NCBI GenBank assembly: GCA_903845465.1
Contig: CAIMXQ010000071.1
Span: 1 to 15,979 of the forward strand
Origin: an uncultured Actinomycetes bacterium
Lineage (GTDB): Bacteria > Actinomycetota > Actinomycetes > Nanopelagicales > Nanopelagicaceae
DNA: 15,979 nt
Reading direction: 5' to 3'
The notes under the pieces are model-generated. The model had not been told where the DNA came from. It did not search any database and was given only the letters and a program-made list of their open reading frames with translations. The position numbers and the translations under genes were made by a program. The number at the start of each line of letters is the position of its first letter. The first letter of the stretch is position 1. Shown piece after piece: positions 6,758 through 13,209 of the stretch.

Positions 6758-7366
6758 TCCTGCGATTCGCGCCTTTTCGATTGCCTGCACTCTATTTCGC
6801 ACCTGCAATTTCCGATAGATCGATGTCAGATGTTTTTTAAGAGTCGACTCAGCAATAAATAGGCGGGTGGACAGGTCCTTAAGCGCTGCACCATCATGTA
6901 ATTGCGAGAGTATTTGTATCTCGCGCGGCGAGAGATCGAATGATTTGCTCTCTCTATCAATAATCTGAGCCATCGCTTGAGCTGAGAATGATTGTGGAGA
7001 TTTCAAGGCAAGATCCATAAAGCCCAACAGGACTGGCAGCGGTTCAGATTTATTAACGTAGGCGCTAGCGCCAGCTCGCATGGCGGCAAGTACATATTCG
7101 TCTTGGTCATGCATGCTGAGAACAATTATTGCGATAGATGCAGAGATAGTACGAACCCAGACAACCAGTTCGAGACCATTGCCATCAGGAAGATTGATAT
7201 CAACAAAGATTAGGTCTGGTTGCACCGACGCTATCTGGGCTACGGCTTCCTTCTGTGAAGCGGCCGCATGAATGGAGAAGCCCTTTCGAATTTCGAGCGC
7301 CCTGCGAATTCCATCTCGAACAACTGCATGATCATCAACAATCAGGGTGACGATAAGTTCGCTCAT
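6746..7366 (-). CDS. NarL/LuxR-family response regulator
   Basis: Cytoplasmic DNA-binding regulator of a two-component system. The receiver domain (about 5-120) has the acidic pair D11-D12, phosphoacceptor D56 in FVDINLPDG, S84 in IVLSMHDQ and K106 in VNKSEP. A LuxR-type helix-turn-helix follows at about 143-206 (LSPREIQILSQLHDG, then LFIAESTLKKHLTSIYRKLQVRN). At 206 residues the length is normal and every phosphorylation residue is in place. Its ATG overlaps the kinase stop as ATGA (4 bp), so kinase and regulator are translated together and form a cognate pair. Targets are unknown; the upstream fadD and the envelope genes around it are plausible. The 3' end overlaps the mannosyltransferase 3' end by 12 bp, leaving no room for a separate terminator. 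Confidence 0.93.
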   Translation of the reverse strand: MSELIVTLIVDDHAVVRDGIRRALEIRKGFSIHAAASQKEAVAQIASVQPDLIFVDINLPDGNGLELVVWVRTISASIAIIVLSMHDQDEYVLAAMRAGASAYVNKSEPLPVLLGFMDLALKSPQSFSAQAMAQIIDRESKSFDLSPREIQILSQLHDGAALKDLSTRLFIAESTLKKHLTSIYRKLQVRNRVQAIEKARIAGLLK

Positions 7367-7935
7367 ACAAGAAGCGCTATGCGAGTCCCTTCGGTACTTT
7401 CGATAGTAATGCTGCCATGAAGATTATGAACTCTCTCGGTAACTCCGCTTAGTCCAAAGTGTCCGTCTTTCACCTGCGCGCCTCCAATCCCGTTATCGCA
7501 TATCTCAAGACATGTGCGATTGTTAACGGAATAGAGATTGATTGCTACATGGGTAGCCCTAGAGTGTTGGGCGATATTGCGTAGGAGTTCTGTCGTGATG
7601 GAGATGAGCTCGTCAATAAGGTACGGCGATAGAACGACATCATCAGAATTGAACTCAATCTGGATATGTGGAATCAGGGTCTGCGTTAACTCACGAATTC
7701 TTTCGGAGATTGAAACCTTTTGGGGCGCGCGCAGGTTGAGAATCTCACCTCTCACCTTGGCTATCAATGAATCTACTTCTAATCGGGTGTTACGAATGCG
7801 AATGCGCGCTGCGCTATCGAGAGAAGGTTCTGCCAGTAAAAGGTCTAGGGAGTAGCCAATCCCGACCAAATCTTGAGCGATTCCATCATGAAGCGTTCGG
7901 GCTACCGTCAGCCGTTCGCGTGAAGGAAATGCCAT
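7363..7935 (-). CDS. Short sensorless histidine kinase, HisKA_3 type
   Basis: Sensor kinase core of the NarX/DesK class, partner of the adjacent response regulator. The 190-residue protein contains only dimerisation/phosphotransfer and ATPase modules. The H-box is RTLHDGIAQDLVGIGY with H16; the N-box is ELLRNIAQHS (116-125, N120); the G-box is DNGIGG (147-152), then HFGLSGV (159-165). There is no signal peptide, transmembrane helix, PAS or GAF domain: only 15 residues precede the histidine. The start ATG lies 6 bp after the fadD stop and in the same frame as fadD, with no recognisable Shine-Dalgarno sequence or TANNNT box, so it relies on coupling or reinitiation. Because all kinase boxes are intact it is probably active, sensing through a partner protein or a cytoplasmic ligand. 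A lost N-terminal sensor domain is the alternative. Confidence 0.88.
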   Translation of the reverse strand: MAFPSRERLTVARTLHDGIAQDLVGIGYSLDLLLAEPSLDSAARIRIRNTRLEVDSLIAKVRGEILNLRAPQKVSISERIRELTQTLIPHIQIEFNSDDVVLSPYLIDELISITTELLRNIAQHSRATHVAINLYSVNNRTCLEICDNGIGGAQVKDGHFGLSGVTERVHNLHGSITIESTEGTRIALLV

Positions 7936-7941
7936 AAATAG

Positions 7942-9729
7942 CTACTTTGTGAAGAGAGCCGAAATCTCAGCTGCGTAATGTTCTGCAATCACATGGCGCT
8001 TAAGCGAAAGTTTTGCAGTCATCTCGCCATTGGCGATTGAGAAATCTTTTGGCAGGATTGTAAATTTACGGATTGATTCCGCTTTTGAGACCGCCTTATT
8101 CGCTTCATCAACCGCAGTTTGAATCACCGCATGAAGATCGGGGTCATTAACTAAAGAATCAATCGTTGCCCCAGCTTTATTGTTGGCAGCAATCCAACCT
8201 TTCAACATATCCGGATCAATAGTTATGAGGGATGCAATGAAAGGTTGGTTATCTCCAACGACCATGCACTGGCTTACAAGCGGATGTGCACGTAAGCGAT
8301 CTTCAAGAACTGCGGGAGCAACATTCTTTCCTCCCGCTGTCACAATCAATTCTTTCTTGCGCCCTGTGATGTAGAGGAATCCTTCATCGTCGAGACGACC
8401 AAGATCGCCGGATTTGAACCATGGCCCATCAAAGACTTCTTGGTTGGCAGCATCGTTCTGCCAATATCCGCGCATGACGATTGGTCCCTTGATGAGAACT
8501 TCACCATCATCTGCGATCTTGATAGAAGTGCCAGGTATTGGTCTGCCGACAGAACCAACCCGTAAATTCTTGGTGATGTTCAAAGTTGCACCAGCTGTCG
8601 TTTCGGTAAGTCCATAACCTTCAAGAATCGTGATACCTGCTCCACGATAGAAATGTCCTAATCTCGAACCTAGGGGGGCTCCTCCTGAAATAGCAGCTTC
8701 AACTGCGCCGCCCATTGCTAGACGAATCTTTCCATAGACAAGTTTGTCGAAGATAGCGTGTTGCAATGTCAGGAGCGGATTAAATCCTCGCTTGTCTTGT
8801 GCTTGGCTATATGCAATAGCTACTTCTGCTGCCTTTCTAAATATCTTCCCCTTGCCAGCGGCATCTGCTCGAGCTTCTGCGCCGTTATAAATCTTTTCAA
8901 AGATGCGGGGAACTGCGAGTACAAATGTTGGCTTGAAGGATGCCAGGTCTGGTTGTAGTCGACCTACGGGATCACTGCAGTGTGCCAAGTGAAGACCTGC
9001 AGTAATTGCACCAATCTGCACCATACGACCAAACACGTGCGCGACTGGGAGAAAGAGGAGAGTAGAACCGCCGGGCTTGAGAAATAGATCGTTTGCCGCT
9101 TCAACTACATTGCCACACTCTGCAAGGAAGTTTGCATGTGTGAGTTGCACACCCTTTGGACGTCCAGTTGTTCCCGAGGTGTAAATAAGTGTCGCGAGAG
9201 TTTCGGGCAGAAGCGCGTTTCGACGTCGCTCTATTTCATCATCGGAAATTCCGGCGCCACTTGTTCGCAAGTGGTCTAAGACATCTTCAGTCATCACCCA
9301 GACATGGCGGGTATGGGAAGGAAGAATTGTGTTGACTAATTCACGATGAGTAGGCGTTTCGACGATAAGACCAACTGAACCTGAATCGTTAAGAATCCAA
9401 TCCACTTGTTCTGCAGAGGATGTCTCATAAATCGGAACAACACATCCACCTGCATACCAAATTGCAAAGTCTAAAATTGTCCATTCGTATCGAGTGCGCG
9501 CCATGATTGCGACGCGATCACCAATTTGAATTCCAGTGGCCACTAAACCCTTAGCAGTAGCACGAATTTCTTCCTCAACCTGTCGAGCAGTGAGAGGTTG
9601 CCATCCATCGCCGAGTGGTTTCGACATTGTGATGCGATCTGGTTCAAACCAGCCACGTTCTGCAATGAGATTGGTGAGATTGCCCGTTGTTGCAGCAGGT
9701 ATTACGGCTGGGTTGGTGATTTCGTTCAT
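7942..9729 (-). CDS. fadD: Long-chain fatty-acid-CoA ligase (FadD15-like AMP-forming synthetase)
   Basis: ANL-superfamily enzyme that activates fatty acids to acyl-CoA through an acyl-adenylate, feeding lipid synthesis or beta-oxidation. The 595-residue length fits long-chain acyl-CoA synthetases. Visible motifs: the P-loop LIYTSGTTGRPKG (181-193), LPVAHVFGR (227-235), GYGLTETTAG (371-380), SGDLG (440-444), GRKKELIVTAGGKNVAP (456-472), and a C-terminal NGEMTAKLSLKR that carries the catalytic lysine region. It heads a minus-strand unit followed after 6 bp by the kinase and regulator. It is divergent from the SRPBCC gene across 85 bp that hold a perfect inverted repeat. The ATG has TAGCGT 7 nt upstream and no Shine-Dalgarno sequence. 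In M. tuberculosis fadD15 (Rv2187) likewise adjoins pimB (Rv2188c), from memory. The preferred chain length cannot be read from the sequence. Confidence 0.92.
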   Translation of the reverse strand: MNEITNPAVIPAATTGNLTNLIAERGWFEPDRITMSKPLGDGWQPLTARQVEEEIRATAKGLVATGIQIGDRVAIMARTRYEWTILDFAIWYAGGCVVPIYETSSAEQVDWILNDSGSVGLIVETPTHRELVNTILPSHTRHVWVMTEDVLDHLRTSGAGISDDEIERRRNALLPETLATLIYTSGTTGRPKGVQLTHANFLAECGNVVEAANDLFLKPGGSTLLFLPVAHVFGRMVQIGAITAGLHLAHCSDPVGRLQPDLASFKPTFVLAVPRIFEKIYNGAEARADAAGKGKIFRKAAEVAIAYSQAQDKRGFNPLLTLQHAIFDKLVYGKIRLAMGGAVEAAISGGAPLGSRLGHFYRGAGITILEGYGLTETTAGATLNITKNLRVGSVGRPIPGTSIKIADDGEVLIKGPIVMRGYWQNDAANQEVFDGPWFKSGDLGRLDDEGFLYITGRKKELIVTAGGKNVAPAVLEDRLRAHPLVSQCMVVGDNQPFIASLITIDPDMLKGWIAANNKAGATIDSLVNDPDLHAVIQTAVDEANKAVSKAESIRKFTILPKDFSIANGEMTAKLSLKRHVIAEHYAAEISALFTK

Positions 9730-9736
9730 GGAGGTA

Positions 9737-9742
9737 ACGCTA
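9737..9742 (-). promoter_or_regulatory. Candidate leaderless -10 box for fadD-kinase-regulator
   Basis: Minus-strand TAGCGT, followed by 7 nt (TACCTCC) and the ATG at 9729. The best -35 candidate is a weak TTCCCT with an 18-bp spacer. Confidence 0.45.
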
Positions 9743-9774
9743 CTGGGAGAGGGTTCCCAAAGGGAAGATTTGTG

Positions 9775-9796
9775 AGTTCAATAATTTAATTGAACT
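9775..9796. promoter_or_regulatory. Perfect 8-bp inverted repeat, candidate operator between fadD and the SRPBCC gene
   Basis: Arms AGTTCAAT (9775-9782) and ATTGAACT (9789-9796) are exact inverted copies with a 6-bp spacer (AATTTA). The element covers the -35 region of the SRPBCC promoter and ends 46 bp upstream of the fadD ATG, so one bound regulator could control both directions. The TTCAAT/ATTGAA form and length resemble sites for dimeric MarR- or TetR-type regulators, but no such gene is next to it. Confidence 0.5.
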
Positions 9797-9801
9797 ATTG
9801 G

Positions 9802-9807
9802 TAGCCT
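9802..9807 (+). promoter_or_regulatory. Candidate leaderless -10 box for SRPBCC-glucokinase
   Basis: TAGCCT, then 7 nt (TGCGCCC) and the ATG at 9815. The same hexamer precedes the NlpC/P60 gene. A weak TTCAAT -35 with a 19-bp spacer would fall inside the inverted repeat. Confidence 0.45.
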
Positions 9808-9814
9808 TGCGCCC

Positions 9815-10249
9815 ATGTCAGATCAGAGCGTTTCCACCGTCATTATTGATGCACCCTTAGCCGATGTGGAGGCCGCACTCTTTGCGATTGATGCCTATCC
9901 CGATTGGCTTACTTCTATCAAGAAGGTCGATGTGATCGAACGCGACGACGAAGACCGGATTACAAAAGCAAAATTAGCAATCGATGCTGGAATAATGAAA
10001 GACCACGTGACTCTCGATTATGACTGGTCAGCAGCACCGTCGGTTCTTTCTTTTTCTATGGATGACGCAGATCTACTTACGCAGATGGATGGCACTTACA
10101 CGCTTAAAGCAATCGATGCAGATTCCACACAAGTCACCTATGAATTAACGGTCGCTGTCTCTCTGCCGGTTCCTGCAATGATGATTACAAAGGCGCAGAA
10201 ACAAACCATCGATGCAGCGCTGAAAGAATTGGCTGAGCGAGTTTCCTAA
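9815..10249 (+). CDS. SRPBCC (START/polyketide cyclase-like) family protein
   Basis: Small cytoplasmic protein of 144 residues with the hydrophobic-ligand-binding SRPBCC fold. The pattern is typical: an N-terminal strand STVIIDAPLADVEAALFAIDAYPDW (7-31), where the APLADVxxALxxxxxYPDW signature marks this family, then alternating strands including LDYDWSAAPSVLSFSM and GTYTLKAI. It ends with a long helix (about 120-143, TKAQKQTIDAALKELAERV) that caps the pocket. No catalytic residues can be named. It is divergent from fadD, and its stop codon is followed directly by the glucokinase ATG. An SRPBCC gene (Rv2185c) also lies close to fadD15 in M. tuberculosis, from memory. A role in lipid or acyl-CoA handling is a guess from context. 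Confidence 0.88.
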   Translation: MSDQSVSTVIIDAPLADVEAALFAIDAYPDWLTSIKKVDVIERDDEDRITKAKLAIDAGIMKDHVTLDYDWSAAPSVLSFSMDDADLLTQMDGTYTLKAIDADSTQVTYELTVAVSLPVPAMMITKAQKQTIDAALKELAERVS

Positions 10250-11194
10250 ATGCCATACACAATCGGCGTCGATGTTGGCGGGACCAAAGTTCTGGGCGGC
10301 GTCGTGGATGAATTCGGAGCTGTTCTAAAAACTGCACGCCGCGACACTCCGCGCGAAGGCGGAAAGGCGCTAACGCAAGCGATTGCAGATGTAGCAAGAG
10401 AGTTAATGTCAGATTTCGCAATCGATTCGGTCGGCGTTTCCGCCGCAGGTTTTGTCTCATCTGATCGCAAGACAATGCTTGCAACCCCCAATATCGCCGG
10501 ATGGAATGGCGTTGATTTAGATTCTGACCTCACTGCGCTGATTGGGCTTCCAGTAGTAATTGAAAATGATGCCAATGCTGCAGCTTGGGGTGAAGCGCGA
10601 TTCGGTGCAGGTCGCGGTAAAGATCAGATGTTGATGATGACAATCGGTACTGGTATTGGTGGCGGAATTGTTGTGAATGGTGATTTGTATCGTGGGGCAT
10701 TTGGTATCGCAGCCGAGATTGGACACATTCGCGTTGTTCCCGATGGCCATCTCTGCGGATGTGGAGCACGTGGATGTTTTGAGCAGTATGCCTCAGGAAA
10801 TGCGCTGTTGCGACATGCGCGTGAAGCAATTGCTGCGAGCCCAGATATTGCCCGCAACTTACTTTCGCGTGGCGATGGAACGATTGATGGGCTTACTGGC
10901 AAAGCTATTACTGAGGCTGCCGGTGATGGTGATGCCGTTGCACTTGCCGCATTTAATACAACAGGGCAATGGCTCGGTGCTGGAATTGCGACACTTTCCG
11001 TAATTCTAGATCCCGAATGTGTTGTCATCGGCGGGGGAGTTATCGATGCTGGCGAAATTTTGTTGGCACCTACTCGCGCAGCGCTAGAACGCTATATGCC
11101 ATTTGCCGGTAGACACCCTTATCCAGAGATCATCGCAGCATCACTTGGAAATGAAGCTGGGCTTGTTGGAGTCGCTGATTTAGCACGGGTTTAG
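10250..11194 (+). CDS. glk: ROK-family glucokinase
   Basis: ATP-dependent sugar kinase of the ROK family, most likely glucokinase, making glucose 6-phosphate in the cytoplasm. The 314 residues match the actinobacterial GlkA length. Motifs: the N-terminal ATP site GVDVGGTK (6-13), the sugar-binding/catalytic segment IENDANAAAWGEA with D107, the phosphate loop TIGTGIGGGI (131-140), E156 and H159 in AAEIGHI, and the ROK zinc site with C169, C171 and C176 in CGCGARGCFEQYASG. No helix-turn-helix domain precedes the kinase, so it is an enzyme rather than a NagC-type repressor. The ATG follows the SRPBCC stop with no gap and no strong Shine-Dalgarno sequence, implying coupled translation. The 3' end overlaps the oxidoreductase gene by 4 bp on the other strand. 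Its product glucose 6-phosphate is the substrate of Ino1, encoded further right. Confidence 0.92.
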   Translation: MPYTIGVDVGGTKVLGGVVDEFGAVLKTARRDTPREGGKALTQAIADVARELMSDFAIDSVGVSAAGFVSSDRKTMLATPNIAGWNGVDLDSDLTALIGLPVVIENDANAAAWGEARFGAGRGKDQMLMMTIGTGIGGGIVVNGDLYRGAFGIAAEIGHIRVVPDGHLCGCGARGCFEQYASGNALLRHAREAIAASPDIARNLLSRGDGTIDGLTGKAITEAAGDGDAVALAAFNTTGQWLGAGIATLSVILDPECVVIGGGVIDAGEILLAPTRAALERYMPFAGRHPYPEIIAASLGNEAGLVGVADLARV

Positions 11195-12192
11195 CGCTCC
11201 GACGGATAGATCAAACCGATTTGTTTGCGAATCTCATCGAGTGATTTCATAATCGCAACAGTTTCATCGAGAGCAAGTAGTGAAGATTCCTTCTCGCCAC
11301 GTTGAACCATCTCAGAGAAATAGTGTGCTTGTTCGCGTAATCCGCCACCTTCATAGACACGTGGATAGTCCGTCGTGGTGTCATCGTGCATGATTACTTT
11401 TATTGATGTGGGAGTGTAGAAAACGCTATCAATTTCGATGCGACCGAGTTCACCAGAAATTGTTGCTGTATTAGAAGTCTTTGCAGAAAGGGTTGTTGAA
11501 AGCACAGCTTGTGCATCAGATGCGTAATCAAAGATTACCGAGGTGTGCGAATCAACACCTTTATCTGTGAAGAGCGCTGTCGACGTAATCTTCTTTGGAA
11601 TACCTAGAACCATATGTGCAAATGAGACCGGATAGATTCCGAGATCGAGAAGTGCTCCTCCGCCGAGCTCTGGTTCCCAATGGCGAGGGTTTGCATAATC
11701 TGCAAGGCGTTGGCCATGGTCGGCTTCGACCGCAATAATCTTTCCGATGACACCAGAGACGAGAATCTCACGCACTTTGTAGATATGTGGAAGATATCGA
11801 GTCCACATAGCCTCCATTAAGGCAACGTTATTTTTGCGTGCGGCATCGACCATTGATTGCGCCTCTTCTGTATTGAGCGCGAAGGGCTTTTCGCAGAGCA
11901 CAGGCTTGCCTGCATTGAGAGCAAGAATTGTATTTTCTGCATGGAAGGTGTGTGGAGTAGCGACATAGATTGCGTCGATATTGGGATCGTTAACAAGCTC
12001 TTCATAACTGCCATAAGCCTTACATCCAGGAAATTCAATCGCCCAATCTTCGGCAGACTGAATATTGCGCGAACCTACGGCGGCGACAACGTGATTATTT
12101 AGATAGGAAAGATCGCGCGCGAAGGCAGTAGCAATTCCTCCGGTGCTCAAAATTCCCCAACGAAATTCCAAACCTGTGTAGTGCTCAGTCAT
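11191..12192 (-). CDS. Gfo/Idh/MocA-family NAD(P)-dependent oxidoreductase
   Basis: Cytoplasmic dehydrogenase of 333 residues acting on sugars, inositols or dihydrodiols. The Rossmann fold opens with WGILSTGGIA (12-21). EKP (101-103), in the context GKPVLCEKPFALN, carries the catalytic-site lysine. MEAMWTRYLP (126-135) and GGGALLDLGIYPVSFAHMVLG (177-197) follow, the last forming the substrate-side D..(G)..Y signature. The MEAMWTR segment is characteristic of the dihydrodiol dehydrogenase-like subgroup. The gene starts inside the stop of the small acidic gene (ATGA overlap), with a GGAG about 8 nt upstream. It ends overlapping glucokinase. An inositol or sugar substrate would suit the neighbourhood but cannot be shown from sequence. 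Confidence 0.9.
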   Translation of the reverse strand: MTEHYTGLEFRWGILSTGGIATAFARDLSYLNNHVVAAVGSRNIQSAEDWAIEFPGCKAYGSYEELVNDPNIDAIYVATPHTFHAENTILALNAGKPVLCEKPFALNTEEAQSMVDAARKNNVALMEAMWTRYLPHIYKVREILVSGVIGKIIAVEADHGQRLADYANPRHWEPELGGGALLDLGIYPVSFAHMVLGIPKKITSTALFTDKGVDSHTSVIFDYASDAQAVLSTTLSAKTSNTATISGELGRIEIDSVFYTPTSIKVIMHDDTTTDYPRVYEGGGLREQAHYFSEMVQRGEKESSLLALDETVAIMKSLDEIRKQIGLIYPSER

Positions 12193-12455
12193 AGTGCAGC
12201 TCCATCTTCTGGGTTTTCATTGAGTCTATTGTTCTTCCACCGAATTACCGATTTTTTAGCGTCGCGATATTGTTCTTTGAGACTCTTCTTTGGGGGAATT
12301 GGAGGAGTAAATTTATTTGTATCTTCAAAAGAATCTAACTCGCCAAGATATGTTGTTGGCGCAGACTCATCGAGTGAGAGACCTTCGATCATGGATTCAA
12401 ATTCAGCATCGATGAGTTCGTCGTCGAAGTCACCGCTCTGATCGCGCTTGCTCAT
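12189..12455 (-). CDS. Small acidic hypothetical protein, 88 residues
   Basis: I do not recognise this protein. It begins MSKRDQSGDFDDELIDAEFESM: the first 50 or so residues are strongly acidic, followed by a proline-containing linker (TPPIPPKKS, about 50-58) and a basic C-terminal part (KEQYRDAKKSVIRWKNNR, about 60-77). There is no signal peptide, cysteine pair or membrane segment, and much of it is likely disordered. It is judged real because its stop codon overlaps the oxidoreductase ATG by 4 bp (ATGA), it fills the space to the divergent acyltransferase gene, and it has an ordinary ATG start. Neither a Shine-Dalgarno sequence nor the TANNNT box seen elsewhere is obvious. It probably forms one transcript with the oxidoreductase. 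Confidence 0.7.
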   Translation of the reverse strand: MSKRDQSGDFDDELIDAEFESMIEGLSLDESAPTTYLGELDSFEDTNKFTPPIPPKKSLKEQYRDAKKSVIRWKNNRLNENPEDGAAL

Positions 12456-12488
12456 GGTTTATGTTCGCACAAAAGACCGATTTAAGGC

Positions 12489-12494
12489 TAAATT
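12489..12494 (+). promoter_or_regulatory. Candidate leaderless -10 box for the acyltransferase gene
   Basis: TAAATT, then 6 nt (AGGGCT) and the ATG at 12501. The AGGG could be misread as a ribosome binding site but sits too close to the ATG. No -35 box was identified. Confidence 0.4.
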
Positions 12495-12500
12495 AGGGCT

Positions 12501-13199
12501 ATGAACAATCTGCCCTACGGCACCCTGCGGGCATTTTTGACGCCGTTCTTAATGGTGCTCTTTCGCCCAAAGGTAAAAGGGTTACGAAATGTTCCCGCCT
12601 CAGGACCACTCATTCTGGCATCGAACCACCTTTCATTTAGCGATTCCATCTTCATGCCTCTTGTCGTACCGCGCAAAGTTACATTTCTTGCCAAGAGCGA
12701 ATACTTCACATCTCCCGGGCCAAAGGGTTTTATTAAGAAGCTGACCTTTATCGCCCTAGGTCAGGTTCCAGTTGATCGTTCTGGTGGACGTCGAAGTGAA
12801 GCAGCGCTGATTACAGGGCTCGAGGTTCTCTCCGGCGGTAATTCGCTAGGAATTTATCCAGAAGGAACTCGCTCCCCAGACGGGCGCCTATATAAGGGAC
12901 GTACCGGTATTGCGCGCCTTGCAATCGAATCAGGAGCACCGGTCATTCCAATAGCAATGTTTAATACCGATAAAATTCAGCCATCAGGAACAGTGATTCC
13001 CAAGATTATGCGCGTCGGTATTACCTTCGGCGAACCTATGTATTTTGAAGGCGATTCAACCGATCTTCTCTACCTACGTGAAGTTACCGATCAGATCATG
13101 AAACGTATTCAGCAACTATCAGGTCAAGAATACGTAGATACCTATGCTGTGAAGGCGAAGAAATCGGGTATTAACGTTGAAAATAACGAAGAAGATTGA
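12501..13199 (+). CDS. plsC: 1-acyl-sn-glycerol-3-phosphate acyltransferase (PlsC-like)
   Basis: Membrane-associated acyltransferase that makes phosphatidic acid from lysophosphatidic acid, the precursor of phosphatidylinositol and other phospholipids. The 232-residue protein shows the LPLAT motifs in order: NHLSFSD with the H-X4-D pair H43/D48, VDRSGGRR (91-98), YPEGTRS (119-125) and PVIPIAMFN (147-155). The N-terminal 10-22 stretch is hydrophobic and probably contacts the membrane. After the domain there is a polar, charged tail ending EENN-type acidic residues, with no extra domain. The gene is divergent from the small acidic gene (45 bp) and convergent with the PD-(D/E)XK gene with no bases between stop codons. 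In M. tuberculosis Rv2182c, from memory a homologous acyltransferase, lies in the corresponding region. Other acyl acceptors are possible. Confidence 0.9.
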   Translation: MNNLPYGTLRAFLTPFLMVLFRPKVKGLRNVPASGPLILASNHLSFSDSIFMPLVVPRKVTFLAKSEYFTSPGPKGFIKKLTFIALGQVPVDRSGGRRSEAALITGLEVLSGGNSLGIYPEGTRSPDGRLYKGRTGIARLAIESGAPVIPIAMFNTDKIQPSGTVIPKIMRVGITFGEPMYFEGDSTDLLYLREVTDQIMKRIQQLSGQEYVDTYAVKAKKSGINVENNEED

Positions 13200-13209
13200 T
13201 TAATCAATC
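13194..13209. repeat. 16-bp perfect palindrome across two convergent stop codons
   Basis: GATTGATTAATCAATC reads the same on both strands and contains both stop codons, TGA of the acyltransferase and TAA of the nuclease-like gene. It has no loop and few G/C pairs, so it is a poor intrinsic terminator. It may be chance, since both proteins end in simple codons. Confidence 0.35.

Noticed and set aside
10624..11028. A 134-residue minus-strand frame rich in Ser, Pro and Ala
   Set aside because: It is the complement of glucokinase codons, and glucokinase is certain from its ROK motifs.
10250..11194. ROK transcriptional repressor
   Set aside because: There is no N-terminal helix-turn-helix; the protein begins directly with the ATP-binding GVDVGGTK motif.
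11168..11200. Imperfect stem (GGAG-CGCT with AGCG-CTCC) at the glk/oxidoreductase junction as a terminator
   Set aside because: It has a bulge, a 12-nt loop and no T-tract on either strand, and it is made of coding sequence.
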